NCBI GenBank assembly: GCA_026874595.1
Contig: CM049320.1
Coordinates: 8,683,464 to 8,747,463, forward strand
Direction: 5' to 3'
Source of the DNA: Sipunculus nudus
Lineage: Eukaryota > Annelida > Sipuncula > Golfingiida > Sipunculidae
DNA: 64,000 nt
The position numbers were made by a program, and so were the translations under genes. The notes beneath the pieces were generated by a model. The model made no database searches, had not been told where the DNA came from, and saw only the letters and a list, made by a program, of their open reading frames with translations. Shown piece after piece: positions 21,975 to 33,252 of the stretch (position 1 is its first letter; the number at the start of each line of letters is the position of its first letter).

Positions 21975-23049
21975 CGTGTAATTGGGATCAGTTGCAGACG
22001 CGAGTCAGGCAACTGTCAAAAGAAAATGCAGATTTGAACAAACAGTTGCAGGACTTGCGCCAGCACTGCGGGGTGAAGGTAAGCTGCTGGATCAAATCCA
22101 GCAGCTTGAGAGGGTCAACAGCTGCATGACCGTCTCACCCGGTCCCACGACAAGCTAGATCGTTGACGACAGCAAACTCAAAATGTCGGGAGGAGCTGCG
22201 CTCGACCAGTGACCGTCATGAGAGTGAGGCTCTGGTGAGTGAACGGCTCTAATAAAAAAACAGATTGTGTCAAGTCTTGTCGTTCAGAGCAGCGACTCTG
22301 ACTCTGGCCCTGCAAAGCGCCACAAGGGGGATATTTGGGTTCATAGTGAAGCTTCCCGGTTTATAATTGATGTACCTTTACCTCGTCCACATTCCTCCCC
22401 CACCTTCTCCCCCTCTGCCTCTCCACGGCCCTCTTCTTCTAGCTCCACACGGTGCTCTCCTCCTTCCATTCCCTGGCGACCTCCTTCCGACCATTCCCAA
22501 GCCCTTTCCTTCTGCCTCACCTGTACCTTCTACCTCCACCCGGCACGCCCCTTCCACCTCTCCTTCCACCTCTTCACGGCCCTCTTCTTCTACCTCCACC
22601 GGCACGCCCCTTCCGCCTCTCCTTACATCTCTTCACGGCCCTCTTCTTCTACCTCCACCCAGCACGCCCATTCCAACTCTCCCTGGTACTCTCCTTCCAC
22701 CTCCACCAAGCACGTCCCTTTCAACTCTCCCTGGCCCACTCCTACCTCTTCACGTGCACAGCCCTCTCATACCTCCGCCCAGCTCGCTCCTTCTGCCCTC
22801 CCCGGTCTTCTACTTCCCCCGGCTTTCCCCTTCTGCCTCTCCCAGGCCCCCCTGGAGGTATTAGCAGGTGTGAAGGAGAGAGCTGGGGTGAATACCTTGC
22901 CCCAACTGGCCCCTTCCGCACCTACTAATACTTCGATCCTAAATCCCTCTAACAGCTCTGGTGTCCAGCCAGGACCATCAGGCCCAGAGTTCAACGCACA
23001 AAAGTCTACAATATCACAAATTATAAAGGTGCATGGAATTGACTTGTAA
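21975..23049 (+). pseudogene. Coiled-coil/Ser-Pro repeat gene, copy B (5'-truncated, broken)
   Basis: Homology to copy A starts near 21985 inside the coiled coil (agacgcgagtcaggcaactg), so the N-terminal 42-bp repeats are missing. Small deletions relative to copy A break the coiled-coil frame between 22050 and 22260. From 22267 an open frame of 260 codons reads SSDSDSGPAKRHKGDIWV directly into the Ser/Pro repeat region. This shows that the coiled coil and the repeat region belong to one protein. A one-base change in the ~60-bp repeats near 22600 switches frame locally. The end is NPSNSSGVQPGPSGPEFNAQ then KVHGIDL and a stop. Family and function unknown. Confidence 0.5.
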
Positions 23050-23229
23050 AAGGTAAAAAACCTAAGGTTTTAATACTTTATGGGGCCTTATATGGATATA
23101 AATCACTTTTGGATTGAATTTAAATATAGGGGATTCAAACAGTTGTACTACCTAAAAAACAAAACCGAAAGTATTCTTCGAAAAAAACACATGGACCGGC
23201 ACAATGGACAGGTTTATAAATCCGGAACC
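23050..23229. other. Spacer between gene copies
   Basis: AT-rich, nothing recognised. Confidence 0.4.
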
Positions 23230-23525
23230 TAGGTCAAGAAAATTTTCGAAATAGGTCGAATAAATGATACTTCTGCATTTTCAGATGATGGTATAACTGT
23301 TTGAATATTCCCATTTGTAATTTGCCTGTGGCCATACTTGTCCATAAATTTTCATAGGTCTTTTTGCTTTTGCATTTCACAGAGACGGCTGATTCCGTCT
23401 AGGTGGTGGCCGGTTTGCTGGCTAATGGTATAGCTGCAGGTAATCTTGCTCATCATCTTCAGAACCAGCTGACCAGGGCCCATCCACAGGTCACGCAGCT
23501 TCAAGCTGATAAGGGACAGCTTTTT
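23230..23525 (+). pseudogene. Coiled-coil gene, copy C (N-terminal fragment)
   Basis: This segment matches 9790-10250: the upstream intron-like sequence, the acceptor (catttcacag), then ADSV, a TAG stop in place of the following Glu codon, VVAGLLANGIAAGNLAHH and one coiled-coil repeat. Homology ends near 23520 at a T-rich junction. It lies downstream of copy B, so the locus once held at least two copies in tandem. Confidence 0.6.
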
Positions 23526-23574
23526 TCTCATATTTAATATATAAAAGTGACCGCATCTTGTTCAGAATATTAAT

Positions 23575-24070
23575 GCGTCCCAAGATAAATCAAGATAGGA
23601 GGAGATGGTATAGAGGTGGAAATTTACGAGCCAAGGTTTGCAAAGAGGAAATATAATCGTGGTCATGAAGTGAAGGGAGGATGGGTCTTTGGTGGCAGAG
23701 AAAGGGCAAACCAAAGTGTTTATGTTCGTTGTGCCGGACAGAAAAAATGAACCTCTTCTGTCGTTAATCCTGAAACACAGAGAAAGGCTCCATTACAATA
23801 TCAGATTGTTGGGCTGCGTATAAATATCTATCTGACCATGGTTACACACACCAAACTGTGAACCATACGGAGCATTTCAAAGATCACCAAACTGGAGCCC
23901 ACACAAACTCAATCAAAGGGACTTGCAGAATGTCAAGCATGGGCAAAATATGCCGAGCTCCGTGTGCCCATTTGCTAAGTTATTTAAGTGTATATTTATG
24001 GAAACAACGGAACGAACAGAAACACATGTTTGTAGAGTTTCTCAAATCGGCCCGAGTGATCTATAATGCG
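23575..24070 (+). pseudogene. Merlin transposase, copy 2 (dead)
   Basis: A second, distinct Merlin-type transposase fragment reads RFAKRKYNRGHEVKGGWVFG, then ISDCWAAYKYLSDHG and QTVNHTEHFKDHQTGAHTN followed by SIKGT. The first catalytic Asp is replaced (EIYEPRF where copy 1 has DIDGSKF) and the catalytic Glu is Lys (NSIKG versus NSIEG in copy 1). A frameshift is present near 23700. It differs enough from copy 1 to be an independent insertion from another lineage. Confidence 0.75.
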
Positions 24071-24164
24071 TAGTTTGAGAAACGTACCTGTAAATATTGT
24101 TGAAGTTGTTCTACAGACATTTGAGATAAGCAGAAATAGATAAGGCAAGTTTAATAGAACACAA

Positions 24165-24625
24165 TTAACATGGAAATATAGTTATAAAGATAAATAAGTG
24201 AATATGATGGGGGCTGCCGCCCCCACAAAGTTTTATAAGCGAGAAACTTTGAAGACAAAGTGATATAAGCGAGAAACTTGTAAAAGAAGTATGAAATAAT
24301 AAGAATAATAAATATAAATAGTGAATATAATGTGGGCTGCCGCACCGATGCACACCCCCCCTGGAGACCGTGAATTAAGAGAAACACGTAAAAAAACAGA
24401 AACACATGTTTGTAGAATTTGAAATTAACACTGAATTATAGTTATAAAGATAAATAGTGAATATGATGGGGGCTGCACCCCCACAACCCCGCTGAAGACA
24501 GTGAAATAAAATGAACACTTGAAAAAAATGAAATACTAATAATAATGAAAATTAATAGTGAATATTATGGGGGCAGCATCCCCCACAACCCCACCGAAGA
24601 CAGTGAAATAAGAGAAATACATGTA
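24165..24625. repeat. ~120-bp tandem repeat with palindromic GC core
   Basis: Four diverged units contain atagttataaagataaat, then gatgggggctgccgccccc (self-complementary), then gaagacagtgaaataagag. The GC palindrome is eroded to differing degrees in each unit. Confidence 0.75.
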
Positions 24626-24984
24626 ATATAATAGGCATGATATTTTAATTAAACTGCTGTATGTATGTCATTTTATTGTTATTTTCAGACAGGACGGATG
24701 ACTGCTATCCCCCTGATGGACTCCTTCGTTTAGGAGAGGTTTTCAGTGCTTGGCCGATGCAAAAAAGGCATGGCAAGGACAGGTCTTCATACACCATGAC
24801 CAAATAGTCTGGTGTTGAACCTTCTGGGTTGTTAGATGAGACCGAGTGGCAAAGACTGCCTGTCTGTGAGTCGCAGCAGTCAGATTGGTTCAAGCAGCCA
24901 CAGCCCAGTGGAGCATATCACTCCACAGCCAGGTTCAAAAGTGTACAGGTAAGACAAGGTGCAGGGTCCAATCCAAAAGAAAAC
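24626..24984. other. Spacer
   Basis: No recognised gene; a minus-strand open frame at 24705-24893 has no family features. Confidence 0.4.
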
Positions 24985-26722
24985 AAGTGACCCATGGGTC
25001 ATGACGCTCAGCTGACTGGGAAGAGATTCGTAAAAGGAAATTCTATCATCTGAATTGTAGTATATACCCATTCACCTGAAGCATCAATCAGATTAACCAA
25101 CAGGCCAAAATTGTGTCTGTATTTAAATATCTCAAAAATAAAGAAAAAATGCGTTAACTTTGAAAAAATACAGGTGGCTCCACCAGTCTGCAGAAACTAA
25201 TAAAAACACATGGTCAATATCCATGGGTCTCCCTACATGACAAGAATGAAGATTCTAGGTCCAGTTGTTACAATTTGTGCCACGTTAACAGATGACAGCA
25301 TCCTTAAAGGTCTCAAAATAGAGACAAAAATTTGAAAAATTGAATAAAATATAGGTGGCACCACCAGTCTGCAGAAACTGATGAAACACTCCGTAATCAA
25401 TATCCATGCAAAGAATCATGGTGATCTCTGCATTAAATGTTCAGATACTTCATCTTTTTGTATCAAATTTTCCATTATTCTGAGGGATACTTCGGAGTCC
25501 TATAGCTTGAAGGATATGGGTAACAGAGACCTAATTTCAGGTTTCCACAGACACTTTTCATGGGCCTCCATGCATTACAATGAAGAATCTAGGACCAGTT
25601 GTTACGATTTGTACCCTGTTGACAGATAACATCTTTAAAGGTCTAAAAAAATAGAGAAAAAAATCTAAAAAATTTGAAAAAAGAGGTGGTGCACCCAGTC
25701 TGCAGAAACTGATGAAACACTTCATGATCAATACGTATGCCTAAAATAATGAACATCAGTGTTGTAGTTATTGAGATACTGCAGTTTTTGTATCAAATTT
25801 TTCATTATTCTGGGGGGGTATTTAGGAGCCATACAGCTTAAATGATATGGGTAATAGAGACCTTATTTCAGGTTTCCATGGAGACTTTTCATGGGTCTCT
25901 CTGTGTGTCAAGAATGAAGATTCTTGGTCAAGTTGTTCTGAGTTGTGCCCTGTTAACAGATGTTCGTATCTTTAAAGGTCTCAAAATTGAGAAAAAATTT
26001 CGTAAAAACACCCGAACAAATACAGATGGTGCCACCAGTATGCAGAAACTGATGAAACACTCAATGATCAATATCTATGCAAACAATTATGGTGATATCT
26101 GCATTAGTTGTTCGGATACTTCAGCTTTTGTTTCAATTTTTCCATTTTTCTGAGCTTTACTTTGTGGAGTGCCATTGCTCAAAGGATATGGGTAACATAG
26201 ACCTAATTTCAGGTTTCCATGGAGACTTTTCATGGGTCTCTCACTGTGTCAAGAATGAAGACTCTCGGTCCAGTCTTTACGATTTGTGCCCTGTTAACAG
26301 ATGTTCATATTTTCAAAGGTCTCAAAAATAGAGAAAATAATTCTTAAAAAATTGAAAAATACATATGGCGCCACCAGTCTGCAGAAACTGATGAAACATC
26401 TCATGATCAATATGAAAGCCAAAAATCATGACCCTCAGTGATGTTGTTAATGAGATATTGAAGTTTTTGTATGAAATTTTTGACTATTCTGGGGGGCGTA
26501 CTTTGGGGCCCCATAGCTCGAAGGATATGGGTAACAGAGACCTCATTTCTGGTTTCCAAGGAGATTTTTCATGGACCTCTCAGAATGTAAAGTTACAATA
26601 TTTTAAGGTCCAGCGGTCACGATTTGTGCCAGGTTAACGGGCGGACGGACGGACAGACGGACGGACAGACAGACTGACAGACGGACGACGGACAAAGGGT
26701 GATCGCTATAGCTCAGCTGAGC
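24985..26722 (+). mobile_element. Family-1 element, full-length with about four to five core monomers
   Basis: The left end is acaagtgacccatgggtcat then gacgctcagctgac. Core monomers follow with landmarks near 25365, 25700, 26035 and 26370 (period ~335). A ggac microsatellite is at about 26640-26692, and the right end atagctcagctgagct is at about 26707-26722. The right-hand ~1.3 kb belongs to duplicated block B. It differs from the 530-bp copy mainly in the number of monomers. Confidence 0.75.
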
Positions 26723-28391
26723 TAAACAAAGATCAAGTCCACAAGTCTGTCCGCCAGAAAAAAATAATAAAATAACTAACATAAAAGTAAGTGCCCCAGA
26801 AAAAGTCCATACTCATGGGTCGCGCTTTTACCACAAGAAAATTTGTTTGAGGTGAAAAGAATATAGTTGAATTTAGTGTAGAATCAAGTTTTGGGACATT
26901 TCAGGAGTCTGAGAGCCATTTCATAAGATGGTCTACAAGCGACTTCCACCCTATGACAAAAAAACCCAATGACGAAAAACAAAAAAAAAACAATAGGAAA
27001 ATGATAATGGTAGCCACCCATAAGTCAGTGTTATGTAAGTGTGCAAACATCATGGAACTGTCTGTGAGAGGGAAAGACCTAACCAACAGCACATGGCAAA
27101 CTGTCCACTATCACTCCATGCTAGGCTCCAAAAAGATAATACTTACAAAATAACCAAAATATTAGATCAGCATAATCATAATATTGATTGTGAACTCCAT
27201 TCTCAGTATGTAGATCAAAAGAAAATTACCAGCGATGATTAACATATGATAGAGGACATGATTAATTATAGATTTTACATAAAATGAACCCAATTCCTGG
27301 AGGAAAGATTTCTTTGTATTTATTTTACCACAAAAAACAAGGGACCAATGGGTCACGTCGCTCAGCTGAATTTTGAAAAATTTTAGCAAATGCAAAATAT
27401 ACTTTATATATATATATATATAAATTAGCATTGTAGCTTAGAGGAAATAGTCCTGTTAAATGGTGATAATCAAATATTTGGCAAACTAATACAGAAATCA
27501 CTCTGGCCACAGTTGGATGGAGGGAGAAAGAAATGGTGCTTATAGGAAAAACGTTGATTAATAATTAATAAATAACTAATGATTAACAGAGATGGACCGA
27601 GCTTATCACTTATGTCCCATTCTGCTGAGGCATGAATATGTTTCAATGAGATCCTATTTTTTATTATTCTATTATTTCTCATTTAATAAATTATTATTCA
27701 TTTGCTATAAAAACTTATGGACAAGTCCACAGTCGCAAGGGCTCAATGGCAAAGGGGGGGGGGGGGGAGAGTTAATAGTGAGAGTTACAACACCTCTCCA
27801 TATACACATAGGTTATGAAATTTAAGGCAACAATGCGTTCAGAGGAAAAAGTTAATTCATAATTATTAAAAATTTAAAACAGACAGATGGCCAAACAAAA
27901 CCAATCAATATATTTCATATTCATCTGAAAGGAATATAATGAAATGTTTGCATGAAATCCTCACTTTTCATGACTTTTTTTTCAAGTTTAGAAATTTTAT
28001 ACATTTGCAATATAACATATGAATCTGAATATATAAGCGGATTCACAATTCTAAATTGCAGCCCATTAATCAGATATATGGTCAGAAAACAAACATTATG
28101 CATACACATGTATTTACTTTTTAACCCGAAAAATCAATATTTCATAAATTTGCAAAACAACATATATTTAAAGATATAACCTGATTCAGATTTTAATGTT
28201 TTAAATTACACCTTTATTTATCCATAATTTGGCTCATATATTGTTAAATTATGCCTCCTGATGGGTAAATTATATCTTAATTTGTTTAAATGAATTAAAA
28301 GGAAAATAATTTGTTTAAAAATGTTACATTACCACATATCATTATGAATTGACCTCACCTTGAACGTTACGTGACCTTATTAGCATAATCA
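25383..28391. repeat. Duplicated ~3-kb block, copy B
   Basis: This block is collinear with 1-3033. Gains and losses lie mostly in homopolymers and the GGAC microsatellite. The homology stops at 28391, where copy A meets the DIRS-like element; the downstream sequence here is unrelated to either side of that element. Confidence 0.9.
26905..27242 (+). pseudogene. FAR1/ZSWIM3-type zinc-finger exon remnant, copy B
   Basis: This is the same exon remnant as at 1548-1887, with the same acceptor (ending 26904). It has a slightly different A-run, so the N-terminal frame is open a little further (MTKKPNDEKQKK). It again needs frame changes to connect VATHKSVLCK with HHGTVCERE and the HNHNID end. Both copies share most lesions, so the exon was already broken before the block duplicated. 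Confidence 0.45.
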
Positions 28392-31300
28392 TTAAATGAA
28401 TAATCATGAGAATAACTGTTCCATGCAGTCAATCAGGTCGCCGATATTACTGTAAACCGTTAGTCACCTGACCATAATATAATCTGCGTTATTTGAGAGA
28501 CCTCTCTCCCAAACAGAACACGTGTAGTCTTTACCAGTACCCTTTTCGCCAGGGTTTTCCTGGATAGTTTTTAGACCTATACAAATTAGACAGTTTAAAA
28601 AGTTTTAGGCTACTGGTTGCAGGGGCTATTCCGACTACCGCGTGAATAACTGTCTTACCTGCATGGCACGTAATTCATATGAGACAAATAACTAAAAATT
28701 TTGCAAGACGGTTCACAATGACTGCAAAATATTTTTCAGTACAGCGATTCCATTCGATGGCGCGAGTCAATGCCACGTCCAAGTCATCCATTTTGTGACG
28801 CCATTATTGCCTTGTTAAAAGCTGTCTCAAGGGGAGACCTATGTAGGGGCGTTTTGGGGGCTCATTATAATAATTAGGTCAAAAGGGCGGGGCATTAGGG
28901 CTCAGGTGGTTAGGTCAATTAAAACTTGATTATTAAAGTTTTGAACAATGGAGTGGAAACAGCTTCACAATTAAGAAAGTTCATTTCAAATAATAACAAT
29001 TTTTGCATAACACTTGGTTGGGGTGATATGAAAATAACTACACCTGTGATCTCTGCTCCCCAGTGAACCCACAAATCAGGTAAGCAAAGAGCTGCTCTGA
29101 GTGACCGCCAATAACCAAAGTGGGCTGCTTGACAACAAAAGTGAATACAACAAGAGCCTCCAAGAGTTTGTCTAACAAGCAAGTCTCCGTATTGCTACCG
29201 AGCATATAGCGTTAAACTCTTGACTTCATACTCGTCTCAGTATCGCTCTCGTGCATAAAATACCTATGGTATGATACGCATGCGAGGGTTTTCTAATATA
29301 TTTGGGAAAGGTAACTATGTATATCTCCGTATCTGTCTTGGTGTAATTTGCATTGATGTAAAACATGCATCCCGCTTTTCTCGCTGACCGTGGCAGCACG
29401 CCATTCAAACTGTTTGTCATTATCGATGTAGAATACATCGTTTGGCGTCGCCTTTTTTCTGCGAGCCAGACATCCCCAAAACACCCAGATATGACCCTTT
29501 CACATGCATTTTACTTAAATGGTTGTCAGTCACCTAAGGAGTGTCATGTAGTGTGCACGATATCTGCGGGTAATGACAATGCGATGATGCATTTTATGAA
29601 CATTCCCTACGGGCAAAGGCTGCACTGCATGACGCAACTCGGCCCTCGGCTTTACATAGGAAATAAGATGTCAATAAATCAGTTCTCTTATGCTAAGGCA
29701 ACAAGTACGTTGTGCATGTTAACTCTCCGCTGGGCCAGCTTGTTGCTAAGCAAAATGGCCAGACATGCTGCTGTCAGCAACCAGCATAGAAATACAAGCT
29801 CTTTTCCGGGCAAGGCAACCAGTATATCATAACTGAACCATAAATCTCACTCGATGCTAGGCAACTTGTATCTTATAATGGTAAGTTTAACCAAGACAAA
29901 ACAACAAACCCAGTGCTAGATCAATACCAGCCAGGATAACATGATTGCCATAACATCCTTGGCAGAGTTTCATAAGGCAATAATATAAAAATACTAGCTC
30001 TTTACAACAAAAGCGACCAGTACTTGAAAAATATAACCTCCTTGATAGGTAAGGCAACCGATACTAGAATGTATGCTGGTTGAGGCAACCGAAATACAAG
30101 CTCTAGAGAAGGCCATTAGTAGTTTGTAACTTAATCTGTATGACGGACAAACTAATACATCAGAAAGCAAGACCTATGTTAAGCAAGGCAATTTGTATGA
30201 AAGAACAAACCTGACTCCTCTTGGCTCTTCGACAGGGAAAGGAACCAATACAGAAACAATATCTTTGCTGAGTAAGGCAACCTGTTATCGGAAATGTACA
30301 CACCTGTAGGCAAGACGTTCCATGATCCAGGAATTTTATATTTTAAAAAGTCAAACTAGAATCGAAAACTGTTAAACATTCGGAATATGATAAAAATATT
30401 TAAAATTTAAAGTCAGTATATGAGTCGCTGGACTTGAGGGGATAAATAGTATAGGACAGAAAGCTGGAATGGTGAACACAAACGTCTTACATGATTTTTC
30501 ATTTGCACAAATCAGAAAAGCAAAGCTTTTGTATTACTGCCAGTATTTAATTTTTGCAGGTATCCAGTTCAAGTCGATTGACAAACTGACCATGTTTTTA
30601 TTTATACATGCAACTGTATACTTTGGTCCACTGGGAGGCACAACTTATTTTTTATGTGCAGTTACTAGTAAGCAGTACTAGTTACCAGTATTTTGCCAAT
30701 TAAACGATAACATCGATGATATCTTCGTTTTCTTTCATAAACGAACAACTTTTAATCTGGACCTTGGACAAGTGTCAACAATCTGGTTGTTTTCTTTACC
30801 TTTCAGCGTGACGTATTTTGTGTTGGTCACCTTCTGTCCTTGTCACCACCCAAACTTGAGCGACACTTACCGACATGCATGATTATAATAAACCTGATTT
30901 ATTGAATCTTTATGCGTACAAGTCCTGCTCCCGACTCTTTATGTGTAAGCCCATTTTATTCGCTGTTCGGTAGAGAGAGCAAGTTAGTTGTTCAGATAAT
31001 GTTGCGTGCCCCACAGAATGATCCAGTTTCCGTCAGGGATCACATATCACGTTGAGTAAGATACAGAAGTCTGAGATCTCCAGCGTTACATAGCAGATTT
31101 CATGTGAAAAAAGAATTCAAATAAAATAATTGATAATCGACCATCAGTCCTTTTTTGTGCCAATTATCGAACAGAATTTTACAAATACCAAACACCGAGG
31201 GGTGCATCAAATGAAGTCGCTTTAGGGTGGTTTTCAATGTGAAGCAGAAAAAAAAAACATTTCCACAACGTTTCACAATAGCAAAGAAAATTGACGATTG

Positions 31301-33252
31301 TAAATCAGAAAATGAAAATAAAGCAGATCATTGAACTTAGGTGTAATTTAGGTAGACGAGTTTCGTTTGTTTGACGAATAAACGAACGGCAAATGAAATG
31401 TGATATAATAAGAATGGAGCATGTGCATGGTTCAATAAAGTACAAAATCAAATATTTAAATAATGGTTAAAGAAAAAAAATATATCGCACACACTGACAG
31501 AAAATACCGCACACACTGATGTATAAATAAAACTACAAAACCTGGTATCACAACAAGACAACTGTCACGTACAGATTAATATTTGGACAAGTAGTGTGAG
31601 ACGGGTGTGCGAATACGAGAAGCCTGCACTGAGAATGATGATGTATGATTGTCAAAAAAAGGATGACCATAGATGAGTTTGTGTGCAAACAAGTATCCGG
31701 CCGTTGATGTGCATCAGCTGACAGGTGGATGAATAACGGAACGAGATAAACGTCATATCTATGTAAAAGCTTTGGGAAAGGTTTGACCGTCACACAATTG
31801 TTTATAATTAAGACATCTGTAAAGGGTACTACAATCTACTTCATCAATCTTTCAGTTACACCTTTACCCAGGAAACCAACGGACGGACGGGTGGAAGGTG
31901 GGTATACCATAATTCTCCCGTCATATAACGGGCATATAACATGTTATAGTGCTGGTGGATAACGGCTCTAGCCAAAGCCGCGCAGGGTGGTCAGGTTGAT
32001 AGTGGAGACCGTCACAAGAGATGACCACCAGGTCTTTGATAAGACAGCTGTGACTGTTTGGAAAGCTGTGGGTCAGAATCACGGTGCTCTCTGTTAGATA
32101 ACACAAAAGATTACGTAATAGGGACTGGTTACGATAGTCCGTCCCATTTTGCAAGTGGTTTAAAGAATCGACAATTTATAAGACCGTTCGATACCTCACT
32201 AAATACTAAAAGGTGAAAAGATAATACAATGGTGATAAAAAATTTAAGAGTAGGTGGGCAGGGATTTTTTTTTTTTACAACGTGAAAAAATCTCTTCATA
32301 GAAGACAATTTTAAGATTAGTTTTGCTGTTATTTTTTATACAACGTGAATAAAAATCTGTATTTATAGAAGATCATTTTGGTGCCCCATGCCCCAAATTT
32401 TTAGGCTCGCTAAGTTTTCTAAGACCAGGTCGGAATACCGAAAATAAAGTGTTTTAAGGCCTCGGTAAAGGCCGAGTCTGCTGGCAGCCTGACAATTGGG
32501 TTTGGGGTAGTCGGAAAGACTTTAAACCTAGTTATAATTTTCCGTATGTCCTTCGTTTCAGGAGAGGAACGGTGCTACAGATGTAAACTGATGGATCTGC
32601 CCACCACTCCTTACACCCCTTCACAGCGATCCGCCAAATCTTCTGCCAAACGGGTCCTGAAGTTTGTTATTTGCAGAAGGATACAGCGACTGGCACGCGG
32701 ACCGCAGAGTCTACAATAAACATGTTACCCCGGCAGTGACATTTCTCATGGTACCTGTGTTTACTTATCCCAAAGGAACAAAAACACTGCCTGTGTGAGG
32801 TTACTCTAGGTGTAAAGAAGGCAACCATTGTGGATAATAAAGGATACCTGCGGTCCGTGATACCATCACAGGCCTTACGCGATATGGATAACTAAAGACT
32901 ATGCAGCAGTTCATTTGTCGGAGCCAACATGTACAGAGAACAACAAGGCGAGGAGATGCCGCGGACAGGCTGTCGACGCTTTCAAGAAGACAGAGGGCAC
33001 CGTGTACAAATCAGGTGCGTTTCATCGAGATGCGCCACGCGCTTCATGTCTCCATGTCAACTGATTTGATGAACGTGCGGGAGGCATAGCTGGGTCATCC
33101 CAATGGACATTGTACGCAGATATCGTGTATCCAAACATGAATGGACATTTGTATATAAACAGTGAATGTACATAACTTAAAAAGAAATGTACATGATGTA
33201 TGTGTATAAGTTTACAATATATATATATACATTTATATATATACATGAAAGT
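28392..33252. other. 4.9-kb region without a recognised gene
   Basis: Several open frames of 60-155 codons occur (for example 29365-29832 on + and 31921-32154 on -), but none shows a family motif. Between about 29690 and 30290 a degenerate aaggcaacc(a/t)gtat motif recurs roughly every 50-100 bp. A short ggacggacggg run at 31881 resembles other element ends. Around 32575-33100 an exon-like stretch follows a good acceptor (ccttcgtttcag) with several short open frames, but I could not assemble a credible protein. Confidence 0.4.

Noticed and set aside
29365..29832. 155-codon plus-strand frame and overlapping minus-strand frames
   Set aside because: No family motif, no splice signals I could trust, both strands open over the same stretch.
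32575..33100. Exon-like segment after a strong acceptor
   Set aside because: Several short protein-like words in three frames but no consistent frame or recognised family; too weak to list as a gene.
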